From: Sycon ciliatum
Taxonomy: Eukaryota > Porifera > Calcarea > Leucosolenida > Sycettidae
Length of the DNA: 64,000 nucleotides
Reading direction: 5' to 3'
Assembly: GCF_964019385.1 (NCBI RefSeq)
Contig: NC_088653.1
Span: 11,812,173 to 11,876,172 of the forward strand
Part shown: positions 9,934-19,334 of the stretch, one piece after another
Numbering within the stretch: the stretch's first letter is position 1
Layout of the letters: each line of letters begins with the position of its first letter
Program-made: the position numbers and the translations under genes
Notes under the pieces: generated by a model
The model's database searches: none
What the model saw: only the letters and a program-made list of their open reading frames with translations
What the model was told of the DNA's origin: nothing

Positions 9934-10870
9934 CTGTGGTTGGTCTGATCTACTCACCTCTGGAGTAACATCTGTGCCTTCATACTAGAGGGTGGTGGCG
10001 TTCCTGCGAATGCGGAAAACTCGGTCCACAGCTAGCTGAGTCTCACGCTAACCATTTTCTTCTTTTACATCTACAAGTCCAGCATGACACGATTGCTTAC
10101 ATGTTACTCGTTCTTAGGAAACTTTGGAAAGAAAACGAGGATGCTAATGGTAGCGACTTCGGCGATGATTTCTTGGAAAGGTGTCTGCTCCTCACACACA
10201 CGCTTGCGTTTTTATGCCACCTTGACTTGATTCTGTTCAAAAATTCGTGGAATGGGCAGAACCACACAAACTTTATGGCAGGCACTTCCTTGAAATTTGC
10301 TCAATTTCTTTATTCGCATACCCAACGCGCATGCAACATACCAGAAAAGTTCCAAATTCTGCCAACTTTTCTGCTATTTCGTTACTCTTGGTATTACAGT
10401 ACGTACTACTGTTCTGTAGTGTGCTGTACCCGGGCTGAAACGCTTGGTTCTCTTTCTGAAACACTTGTTGATTGTATCCTTTCAAGTTATCGACCTCCAG
10501 TATCAGTTGCCTACTTTCTCACTACTCTAAAGAAATCTACATCTCACCTGTAAACATTGATACCAAGAGTCTATCAAGTCACAGGCTATACACTGTTTGT
10601 GAACGGAGACCCAAAATTAGGGGAGGTAGACCCAATTCATCAGCACGCTGCTCCCGCCGCCCGCTGTATTCTCATGTCTTCCCCTTGGCTCAATCTTCCC
10701 TGGCATTATGTTTTCTGCTGGAATGTGCACTTCAGTACAAATAAACAAATTAAACAAAAATTAAAAAACTGGCTCTTGGCACATACAGTGCATACTCATC
10801 CAGTCCACAGTTCTTACTGTGTGTCTGATTCGAAGTTGGATTTTCCAGAAGCAGAGGACCAGGTGACCTG
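9934..10870. other. No recognisable gene
   Basis: Unique-looking, moderately AT-rich sequence with several overlapping open frames of under 150 aa and no domains. I see no repeat structure in it. Confidence 0.5.
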
Positions 10871-11122
10871 TAGGCCTCGACCAAATATGCTTGCGCATAT
10901 TTCCGCATATTTCTGTGAGACAGTTCATATATGGCATATTGAGCGACAAAGGGAATATTGGAATGAAGCCAGCATATAATTCAAATATTCTGAAGAAAAT
11001 GAGGACAATACATATATATTATCCATATAAAAACCGCTCTGTGAGCGGTTCTAAAAAACCTTTACTGGTGCTGCCCCGTCGTAAAAGTAAGAAATTAGAA
11101 CTGGCTCATTGTCCCCCAAATG

Positions 11123-11612
11123 TAGACCTTGACAGATTATGCTAATATTTTCGTGAAATTATGCTTTTCGCATTGCTGAAAAAATGGCAGAATTATGCTA
11201 TTTTTATGCTAAAAGTTATCATATTATGCCGCATTATGCTCACATATGCTGCTTATGTATATGATGGTTCTGTGCCAAATACCAGGTGATATTTTTTGTA
11301 GAGGGCGTTGTACTGTAGTAGCAAAAGTTCAACGGGGTCAACGCACCGTCCGACCTAGCTACGACCGTCACCCTGGTCACTGATTGTAGTGGACTGGACA
11401 TGTTATCAAGGGAGTCGTAAACCTACGCCTTCCTGGTGTCTCTACTTGTACTTGTACTTGTAGAACATATACAACTGTATGGAATTTGATGCGAACAGGC
11501 CGATTATTCTAATTTTATGCGATTCGTATGCAATTTGCCTCGAATTATGCGATTATTCGATTTTGGTAGGAATTATGCGAAAAATTATGCTAGCATAATC
11601 TGTCAAGGCCTA
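11123..11612. mobile_element. Nested hAT-like MITE with 8-bp target duplication CCCAAATG
   Basis: Ends are TAGACCTTGACAGATTATGC and the inverse of TAGGCCTTGACAGATTATGC. CCCAAATG flanks both sides (11115-11122 and 11613-11620). The uninterrupted site survives in the other arm of the host palindrome near 13030-13050. An 8-bp duplication fits the hAT superfamily. Confidence 0.88.
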
Positions 11613-11677
11613 CCCAAATGCGAACTGATCCACATAAATCGCGGATGACGGGACCCGAACGCACCAGTAGCACGAGG

Positions 11678-12846
11678 TAGGCTCCCGCGGATTATGCTCG
11701 CGAAATTATGGAATTATGCTTTCATGGATTCTCGCATTATGCTCGCAAAATCGTCATATGCTTTGGCACGCAGGAATACGCATTCACTTTGTTGTACTTA
11801 TGGAGCCTCAAAGTTTGGAAAATTGTGCGTTTTTCGTACATGTACCTGCAAGTGGCCATAATTCCCACAAAATACATGAGTATCCCCATACCAAGGTGTC
11901 CATGCATGCTAGAGATCAACAAAGAAAGAGAAAACATTGCATCTTCTATTCACTACAACTTCTTTTGTAAAAAGATTTTTCATTGCTAAATTTTGTTCGA
12001 GTTACCTTTCAAAATTATCATGTTCAACTGACTGTCTTCGTAATCGTCATACTCGTCCAACCGATGTCAACCTCACCCTGCGAATAATCAGCTCATCTCT
12101 CTCGTAGCTCCACCTCTCCTTCCATCATCATCGAACATCAACAATACCTCACTTGATATTTTTTAATTATTAGAGAAATATCCATAGCCTGCACAGCCAC
12201 GGCTGCTAAAATCCCGAGGTTGCCGTTGCTGGCTCAACGCCCTTGTCTCAGGGGATTCTGTCCCTGCATTAGCTATGCTTGTCACATGCTATGAGATTGT
12301 GTCTAATAATAATAAAGGTCACGACTTCGTATCATGAATAATGTACATGTACGCAGAGTCCGTTTGCGGACTACCCATCAGTGATGTTGTTGTAGAAGTT
12401 TATTTAACGTCGCACCACAAACAGGCGATTTCGCCTCCTTTGATACATGTGGACGACAGAAGGAATGAGAGAGAGGGGGGGGGGGGGGGCAGAAGTATGG
12501 AGAGAGGAAGGGTAGAAATAAATAAGCAATCAACCTCAGGGCTACACCAAAGCAAAAACGGAATGGGAACATACTATATACAAAATAGCTTCATACATAT
12601 ATTGCAAAACACGTTTACTATTCTTCAGTCCGCTATACCACAGAAACACACTAGCCGAAAAGCATTTAAACGGAGCCATGATGCGCTTTTAGCAGGGCAC
12701 AGAACTGAAGGTGGCTGGGCTCGGAAATGTCTGTGGTACAATCATGTGGTTATGCTCCTACCTCCGAAAGGATGCCAAATTATGCTCCAAAGTTTCAACC
12801 ACCCAATTATGCCAATAATTATGCCGCCATAATCCGCCGGTGCCTA
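11678..12846 (+). mobile_element. 1.17-kb hAT-like non-autonomous element with duplication GCACGAGG
   Basis: The left end TAGGCTCCCGCGGATTATGC and the right end (complement TAGGCACCGGCGGATTATGG) are flanked by GCACGAGG at 11670-11677 and 12847-12854. A sister copy lies reversed at 26581-27775 and shares the outer 300-450 bp. No transposase frame is seen. A poly-G tract and a short reverse LINE-tail-like piece (about 12388-12480) lie inside. Confidence 0.88.
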
Positions 12847-13437
12847 GCACGAGGTCGGGAGGGCACAGGATCACAGCAATTATCATAGGGTAACACCACC
12901 TACCGCTAGTACAGTACATGGCCTATGGTCCGGACCAACGTCCCCATCTGCATCCACACGTACTACATGTAGGTAGGGACCTCGTGCTACTGGTGCGTTC
13001 GGGTCCCGTCATTCGCGATTTAGGTGGATCAGTTCGCATTTGGGGGACAATGAGCCAGTTCTAATTTCTTGGACAAAATGCGTTCAGAAATGCCTGTTAT
13101 GGATGAATTTGGAATGGTTGAGGCGTTTGCTACATTTTCCCATGGATGAACACTATCACTACGGTTGCTGGGGACACATCCCAGCCATACTATTCCGCAT
13201 GTGTTTTGATTTGCACCATAAGCATGATAGCCGTGAAGACAATGAATATTCCAAGGTTATAATTTTACTGAATGATCTACACTTTCTGCTTATGTCGAGC
13301 ATATTTTGGCATATTTTGGCATATCTTTTTGCATATCTTGCTAAGCCTTTGGCATATTATGGACGTTTTCCCTGATATGCGACGAGCATAATAATTATGC
13401 TCTTTTTTTAGCATATTTGGTCGAGGCCTACACTGAC

Positions 13438-13705
13438 TAGCCCTTGGCGGATTATGCCGCGGCATAATATTTGGCATAATCTTGGGATTTCGTCAAAAAT
13501 TATGCTCCCGCATAATTGTTATTATTATCTTTATTTGAGGGATGACCAAGCGGCAGGTAGCCTATCGAGGGGTTCTCCACTTGTGCGATATTGAGTAGGT
13601 AGCATAACAAGGGGGGTAGAAAATATACGGATTCCAACGTGTAAGGTCGGCGTAATCTTTCGGTTTAGACACAAATTATGCTTAGGGGCATAATACAGCT
13701 TTGTC
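13438..13705. mobile_element. hAT-like MITE (TAGCCC family) split by a LINE tail
   Basis: It shares its first 80 bp and last 80 bp with the copies at 9638 and 13759. Between them (about 13518-13622) sits a roughly 105-bp insert which, read on the minus strand, ends in AATAAAGATAATAATAAC, the kind of simple tail left by LINEs. Confidence 0.72.
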
Positions 13706-13758
13706 AGAAAGCCTGCAGATGTTATTTATTTAAATACCCCAATTACGACTCCTTATCA

Positions 13759-13889
13759 TAGCCCTTGGCGGATTATGCCGGCATAATATTTGGCATAATC
13801 TTGGGATTTCGTCAAAAATTATGCTCCGGCGTAATATACGGATTCCAAAGTGTAAGGTCGGCATAATCTTTCGGTTTAGACAAAAATTA
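13759..13889. mobile_element. hAT-like MITE (TAGCCC family) truncated by a LINE
   Basis: About 130 bp match 9638-9770, then the sequence switches at about 13890 to the 3' end of a reverse LINE. Confidence 0.75.
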
Positions 13890-15045
13890 TTTGTATTGTA
13901 TTGTATTTATTTAAAAGGATTCTCCAAAAGCAAATGGATGCTTATCACGGAAGTCTCCCACATAAATATCGCAAGAAAAATGGGGAAATGGGGAGAGGAG
14001 AGTGGAAGATGAAGCATGGGAAGAAGGGAAACAAGTACCTAAATATCGAGGTATAAAAGCAGGAAAGAAATCGACGAGGGAAGAAATCACCTCTGCAGAT
14101 AATAGCGGGACATTTAGATTAAAAAAAAACAGCAATGATTAATTTCAAGGAAAACAAATTTCTCAAACGGAAAAGTTCGGAATTCCAGTCAGAGAATATC
14201 TATGCTGAGAGTAATGAGCCTTTAGAGCAATGCAAACATTGACAGAGGACTGAACGCAGCGGATGTGTTCTGGAAGTTTGTTCCATTCCACAGATAAACT
14301 GAAGAGAGGGGATTTAAGGAAATGGGCGCCAGAACGAGGTAAAACTATAGAGGACGGGTGACGACAACTAAGGGATACATTGAATTTGAAACGAATTAGC
14401 AAAGACGGAAACTGGTAAAAGACATGATGAAAATACATCAAGGACAGAATATGACGACGCCACTTCAGGGATGACCAGTCACAAGTACGATTAAGAATCT
14501 GCTTCGGGGTTTCCCACTCAGGAGGGTGCTGGGTCTTACAAAGCAGATATGAACGAGCAGCAACGGCTTGCAGTCGGTCTAACGTAAGCGAATCTGAATG
14601 GGATACGGCGAATGACCAGACAGGGACTGCGTATTCTAACAGTGGTCGTACGTAACACTTGTAGAGCAAATTCACGGTTGAAGCAGAAAGGAAATGGGCC
14701 ATATGGCGCAACAGAAAAACGCGACTGCGAAACTTATGGGTGATAGATTTTATATGGTCAGAAAAATTTAGTGAAGGAGTGATAGTCACGCCGAGATGAC
14801 AGTGGCTATCACCTTTCTGAATAGGCACACCGTTCATTGTCAAGGGGGATGACGGGCCGGGGGCTAATGCATATTTTTGAAAGGGTAGGTGGACGCATTT
14901 ACTGGTGTTAAACGTCATGGCAGTAGCTGATGACCATTGACAACACTTATCAATGTCAGTCTGGAGCTATGCATGATGGATAGGAAGTGAGGTGTTTGCT
15001 GGAGAAACAAGAATTAAATTAGAGTCATCAGCAAGCTTACACTTA
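13890..15045 (-). mobile_element. 5'-truncated LINE, reverse orientation
   Basis: Only the C-terminal third of the polymerase and the 3' UTR remain, inserted into the TAGCCC MITE. The 3' end reads into AATAAATACAATACAA on the minus strand. The 5' cut lies just before the ADD box of reverse transcriptase. Confidence 0.82.
14163..15042 (-). pseudogene. LINE reverse transcriptase C-terminal part
   Basis: The minus-strand frame begins at KLADDSNLI, which carries the catalytic aspartate pair, and meets one in-frame stop (TAG near 14970). It then stays open for 251 codons from 14918 to 14163. The frame continues through HLGVTITPSLNFSDHI, LLYKCYVRPLLEYAVPVW and SLKWRRHIL, the thumb/C-terminal block of CR1/Jockey-group LINEs. 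The upstream polymerase motifs and the endonuclease are absent, so it cannot work alone. Confidence 0.82.
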
Positions 15046-15745
15046 TAGGGCGCGCTCACACTGCGACCAAAACCAGCGTCCATGCGGCCATGCGGCCAAG
15101 TTGCATGGCAACGGCATGAACTTGACCAAAACGTCGCGGCCACGTTTCAAATCGTGACCGCGACCTCCGGAGGGGGGGGGGTGCCACGACTTGGCGGCAA
15201 CATGATCGTAGACGTGAAGCGTATTTGCGTACAACCTGGCCTGAAGTATGTTCAATTTCTCAAATTCCGGTGTGTTGATTCATGAAACTCGGCGGTTGTC
15301 GATGTCATCCTCGACATTTGCACATTTTAAAATTTTTGTAGTTGTGGTCTTGCACGCACGCACCGCCATAATTATATTATATGCATTCTTTGCCCTTTTT
15401 GGACGATGTCAATTTTGTTTTTGTTTTTGTAGTTGCTTCGTCGATCGTTGACAGTTGATCGGGTCAGTGACCAATTTCTACAGTGTACTCGTTCAATACG
15501 ATGGCAGCTTGGTCTGGCTTTTTGGTTTGGGAAATCATCTTTCTCTACTTTTCTGCGATGATGGAATGCCATACCTCAAAACATTTCAGTTACATATCAT
15601 CGGAAAATACAGTTCTCATCTCGGCAACAGACGAAAGAAACCACTACCGGGATTTCCACTGCACTGGCACTTGCTCTGACCACGAGGTCAGGAAAGCGAA
15701 AGCGCTTGGCTGTCAGCGGCAGTCCCTCTAGAGTCCAAACCTACT
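15046..15745. other. No recognisable gene
   Basis: Between the reverse LINE and the large DNA transposon. It starts with a TAGGGCGCGCTCACACTGCG end that looks MITE-like, but I could not find its partner. Only short overlapping frames are present. Confidence 0.45.
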
Positions 15746-16184
15746 TGATTGTATGAAGAGTACATAACTACACAAGAGTGTGCAGCTCCAACGCGTGTGT
15801 GGTTCATCCGAAATCCTAGTTCAACTGCATGGTGCGGAACTAGACTGGCGCCAGACGCGCTAGAGTGAGGCCGAGGGCAGAGTTTCGCGATGGGGAAATT
15901 CGATTTTAACTGACTGAAACCGGCCAAACACGAAAAAGCCGTGGAACCGGAAAGGAAATGGTGGAAAACTGCGCCCCTGTTCTGTTCTTTCTTTTTTCAC
16001 TGACGCGCGACGCGACGTGTCCTTCGTGTTGAAGAAACATGTCAAAAAGGCAAAATTGATTTATTATTTCTTGTTGAGAACTTAGAAGCGGTGAGGCCTC
16101 CTGCAGTTTCATACAGAATTACAGATGGAGCGGACTCGCTCCCTTCTATTTAAACTGCAATGTTCGAACACATTTTCGTAGTTA

Positions 16185-16219
16185 AAACAACGTTTCGGCA
16201 TAAAGCCCTCATCAGGTTT
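16185..16219 (-). ncRNA. Degenerate hammerhead, left arm
   Basis: The minus strand reads AAAC-CUGAUGA-stem II-GAAAC-GUU-GUUU. Stem I is AAAC/GUUU. Stem III is only AC/GU, as in Penelope-type hammerheads that act as dimers. Stem II pairs imperfectly (GGGC/GCC). Confidence 0.62.
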
Positions 16220-16399
16220 GCAATGATGTGCACTCTACAAAGGAGCAGCAAATATACTGTGCTGTGCTGTGTTTGCGCCAAATGTGTCAGCTACAAAGGT
16301 GGCGAAAGGGATTGGTGATATATTAATATCCAAATACGATATATTCACAGTAGTGCCCAGCCAGCATTTGCTGCTCCTTTGTAGAGTGCACATCATTGC

Positions 16400-16434
16400 A
16401 AACCTGATGAGGGCTATATGCCGAAACGTTGTTT
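16400..16434 (+). ncRNA. Degenerate hammerhead, right arm
   Basis: Mirror image of the left-arm core on the plus strand: AAAC, CUGAUGA (16404-16410), GGGCUAUAUGCC, GAAAC (16423-16427), GUU, GUUU. Predicted cleavage is after 16430. Confidence 0.62.
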
Positions 16435-16730
16435 TAACTACGAAAATGTGTTCGAACATTGCAGTGTAAATAGAAGGGAGCGAGTCCGCTCCATCTGTAA
16501 TTTTGTTGAGAACTGTTTCAGGAAGGAAGAGTGTAGTGAGGGAGAATGGAGACTCCTGCTTCAGGACTGGACGCTACTCTTCCTGTTTTTCTTTTCTTTT
16601 TGCACGAGGCAAGATGTAGGCCTGTTTTTTAGTCTCTTCATCTTCTTCCTCTTCTTGATCTTCTGCTCACTTTGTTTTCCTTCAGAAGTGGTTGATTAGT
16701 CGTGTTGGTTTTTAGTTTCCTGCTGAAAGA

Positions 16731-17921
16731 ATGGATATTGCAGGCTCTATCCTATCTCTTCAAGAAGTCCTTGACATGGAGGAAACTGTTCAGAACGCAG
16801 AACCGGAGGTGGTGAATGAAGCAGCTGCTACATGTGTTGGCAGTTCGGCTGAAAACGTCGCTTCCTCCCTGTCTGCTCCTTCTGCCCCAGCTGCTCCGAC
16901 ACCTTGCCCAGCGAATAGGAAAGCTAAACTCTTGACAGGTCACGAAAAGCTGAAGGTCGTTGAGAAACTGGCCAACATTGAGAGCTCCATACTTGAAGCT
17001 GAGGTGATGCGATGTGTCCTGGGCGAGCTTCATATCAAAGTTTTTCCTGGTCGGGCATCGAGTCTTGAAAAGTTTCCTAGAGTTTGGAAGAGGGTGATTG
17101 TTCGTCTGGCTGAGAAATTTGCTCAGGTATACCGAGAAACTTCCACCAAGGCAAACAAATATGCCATCTTCCAAATGATGTGGACGACCGCACTGCGATC
17201 TGAAATGGATCACCCTGATGTTTGTGCACTGGATTTGAGTGACTACGATTGCACAAGTGTAGTGATCTCCATTGGTGCAGCTGTTTCCAATTTCTGCTGC
17301 AGAGTCGTCAAGGAACATCTTCAGACAGCAATAGAGGACGAGCCTGGTGTTGCGGTTGCATTGGAGGACAAGCATGCTCATCGATTTTTCGGATGGGCCC
17401 TTCATTCTTGCATTGCTGGCTTAAAGGGCAAACAACATCGTGATGGGAGCACCCTCAGTACCATGGAGACAGAATGCTTGTACCTGTGCCGACTACTGAG
17501 ACTAACGAGGGATGAGAAAGCGGGAGCGAACATCCCAACAAGTCTAACCGTACGTGATAAAGGATGGATGACTTTCATGCGGCCAGAAGTCATTAGTTTT
17601 GCAGAGAAGAGTCTGGATAAGATCTATGGTGTCGTCAATCAGCAGGCATATAGAACCTATGGCAAGGATATGGTCATTGTTGCGTCAACTGCTCTGGAAC
17701 ATGACAGAACCATCGTTGGTCCCCTGCAAGAGTGTGTGTCTGCAATGTTTCCTGGCAAGTTCTCTGGCGATGTAGTTAAAACAGTGGCCCGCAAGCTAAT
17801 TGACAAGGTTTTTCATGCTGTCTGCCAGGAAGTGATTGATTCAGTTGAGCAAATGCAGATCATCTCAGCAGGCAGAACAACCACAAGTGGACTCAACCTC
17901 AGAGACAGGATCCATGTTTAG
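16731..17921 (+). CDS. Unidentified 396-aa protein of the P-like transposon
   Basis: An intact frame starting at the ATG of 16731, 396 residues, between the left terminal repeat and the convergent transposase. Residues 1-65 are acidic then Ala/Ser/Pro-rich. The rest is a mixed helical-looking globular region with scattered Cys and His, including a CVIxxH-free FFGWALHSCIAGLKGK stretch near residue 215. I recognise no family, no signal peptide and no membrane segment. Just upstream, TTTTCCTTCAG (ending 16685) looks like a 3' splice site, so a leader intron is possible. Being intact next to a broken transposase is notable: it may be a regulatory or DNA-binding partner, or a captured host gene. 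Function not known. Confidence 0.7.
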   Translation: MDIAGSILSLQEVLDMEETVQNAEPEVVNEAAATCVGSSAENVASSLSAPSAPAAPTPCPANRKAKLLTGHEKLKVVEKLANIESSILEAEVMRCVLGELHIKVFPGRASSLEKFPRVWKRVIVRLAEKFAQVYRETSTKANKYAIFQMMWTTALRSEMDHPDVCALDLSDYDCTSVVISIGAAVSNFCCRVVKEHLQTAIEDEPGVAVALEDKHAHRFFGWALHSCIAGLKGKQHRDGSTLSTMETECLYLCRLLRLTRDEKAGANIPTSLTVRDKGWMTFMRPEVISFAEKSLDKIYGVVNQQAYRTYGKDMVIVASTALEHDRTIVGPLQECVSAMFPGKFSGDVVKTVARKLIDKVFHAVCQEVIDSVEQMQIISAGRTTTSGLNLRDRIHV

Positions 17922-17939
17922 TTTCTGATTATTTCGAGC

Positions 17940-18310
17940 ACTGCACATTCTTCGTATCTCCTGCTGTTAATTTCCTAATGCTCTGTATTTCTTGGTGTTT
18001 GCGTGTGCATGCTCCATATGAATCGTACCTGTTGCTGTTGATTTCCTCATGCTCCGTATTTCTTGCTGTTCTACGTGTACATGATTTGTACGGTAACAGT
18101 ACCGGTATCTCTTGCTGCTCATATGCTCATGGCTCCCTCATCTCTTGCTTTTTATGCACGCAAGCTTCTTATCTCTTGTGGTTTATTTGCGCATGCTTCG
18201 TACCAGTATCTTTGCTATGGGAAAAAAATTTCAATTCGTTTTTGATCATCATAAGCTGCTGGTATAAAAGACACAGCACTGCACTATAATCGCCCTCATT
18301 TTCCAGTGTC
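17940..18310. repeat. Degenerate repeats of a GCTTCGTATCTCTTGCTG-type motif
   Basis: Several diverged copies of a roughly 75-bp unit (cores near 17950, 17985, 18055, 18110, 18170 and 18200, and again at 18525) follow the 396-aa gene. No coding signal. Confidence 0.6.
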
Positions 18311-18314
18311 TTGA

Positions 18315-18359
18315 CCTTACCTGATGAGAGTTATTTTACTCGAAACAGCTGTCGTAAGG
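18315..18359 (+). ncRNA. Complete hammerhead ribozyme inside the P-like transposon
   Basis: Plus-strand order is stem I CCUUAC (18315-18320), CUGAUGA (18321-18327), stem II GAGU-UAUUUU-ACUC, GAAA, stem III ACA(GC)UGU, GUC (18351-18353), stem I GUAAGG (18354-18359). Stem I is a perfect 6-bp pairing, and every invariant core base is present. Cleavage is predicted after 18353. The tiny stem III suggests activity as a dimer, as in Penelope-type and retrozyme hammerheads. The borders of the insert carrying it are not clear. Confidence 0.87.
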
Positions 18360-18481
18360 AACTATTTCCAGTATCGAGCAAATTGATAATGTCCTGCTGT
18401 TGGTGGTGGTGTAAGAGAGTTTGTGTCGGCGTAGTGCGCATGTTTGGTGGTGGTGTAGAGAATATTGACTACTAGTATGCT

Positions 18482-18520
18482 CAAGAGTACATAACTAGAC
18501 TGTCTAGTTATGTACTCTTG
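18482..18520. mobile_element. 39-bp palindromic mini-element sharing the transposon's tip
   Basis: Two 19-bp arms (CAAGAGTACATAACTAGAC and its complement) around one base. GTATGCT flanks both sides (18475-18481, 18521-18527). Its first 16 bases match the tip of the 6.6-kb transposon that contains it, so it is a minimal self-insertion of the same family. Confidence 0.82.
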
Positions 18521-18984
18521 GTATGCTTCGTATCTCTTGCTTTTTTCATGCAATTTTTCGTTTCTCTTGCTGTGTGCGTACGGGCGGATGAGGCAAATAA
18601 TTGTTGCCTGAACAGTCTACACAGTCCTAATGATGACCTTGTGCCCAGCAAAGTGAAATTTTCCTGCTCAAAGCACATTGCACGCATGTATGGAGGCCCA
18701 GTGTGCGGACGAACATGTAGACAGCAGCACAAGCCATTGTCAAGTGGTCTCTTAGGTCTGAAGCACACACCACAGACCAATATCTGGGGAAAAAAGGACC
18801 AACAGGTGGCCAAAGATGTCAGCACTGAATCACATCTGGTTCATAGGCCAATTTTACAAAACAGAATAAAATTGTATCAGGTAGTCTGGTCACGACATGA
18901 TTATGAGCTTAGAAGTATGAGCAGCCCAATCACAGAAAGCAACACAAAATTCCCAAAATACACTACAAACATGCACGTAACATA

Positions 18985-19275
18985 CAAGGGGCTGCTAGTC
19001 CCAAATAAATAATCAAGAAGCAATAGCTGCAGAGGGGCTGGCAGTCCCAAATAAATAATCAAGAAGCAGTAGCGGCACAGGGGCTGGCAGTCCCAAAATT
19101 CAATAAATAATCAAGAAGCAGTAGCAGCAGAGGGGCTGGCAGTTCCAAAATTTAATAAGTAAGCAAGAAGCAGTAGCAGCAGAGGGGCTGGCAGTCCCAA
19201 AATTTAATAAGTAAGCAAGAAGCAGTAGCAGCAGAGGGGCTGGCAGTCCCAAAATTTAATAAGCAAGAAGGCAAG
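18985..19275. repeat. Tandem repeat of 45-55 bp, about six copies
   Basis: Each copy holds GGGGCTGGCAGTCCC followed by an A-rich linker and AAGCAGTAGCAGCAG. It lies between the two convergent genes of the transposon. Confidence 0.82.
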
Positions 19276-19334
19276 CCTTGACAGCAACACAGGGGCTGGC
19301 AACAAGCAAGCAGACGAAACCAAACTATGGTGCT

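Larger units (their letters stand above)
10871..13430. mobile_element. Composite hAT-like non-autonomous element (outer unit)
   Basis: TAGGCCTCGACCAAATATGC at 10871 is matched exactly by its complement at 13411-13430. Inside lies an inverted repeat of about 90 bp: the left arm is 11086-11122 plus 11613-11677, and the right arm is about 12980-13070. The left arm is split by one relative (11123-11612) and followed by another (11678-12846). The ends of all three share a TAGnC...ATATGC/ATTATGC design. Confidence 0.75.
16083..16502. mobile_element. Palindromic hammerhead-bearing insertion with 12-bp target duplication
   Basis: TTGTTGAGAACT stands on both sides (16071-16082, 16503-16514) and occurs once at the matching place in the right terminal repeat, so both borders are exact. 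The insert has arms of about 135 bp (16117-16253 and 16363-16502) in inverse orientation around a unique centre, each with one hammerhead-like core. Variable-length target duplications and inverted terminal pieces with such cores are known for Penelope-like elements. This may be a minimal, non-coding derivative. Confidence 0.8.
15755..16600 (+). repeat. Left terminal inverted repeat, split by a 420-bp insertion
   Basis: 15755-16082 and 16515-16600 match the right repeat in inverse. The middle 16083-16502 is foreign, with TTGTTGAGAACT duplicated on both sides. Confidence 0.88.

Noticed and set aside
10101-10553. 150-aa frame and its overlapping partners
   Set aside because: No recognisable domain, several overlapping frames of equal length, no repeat or gene context.
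12341-12832. 163-aa frame within the hAT-like element
   Set aside because: Runs through a poly-G tract and a LINE-tail fragment; no domain and not shared with the sister copy.
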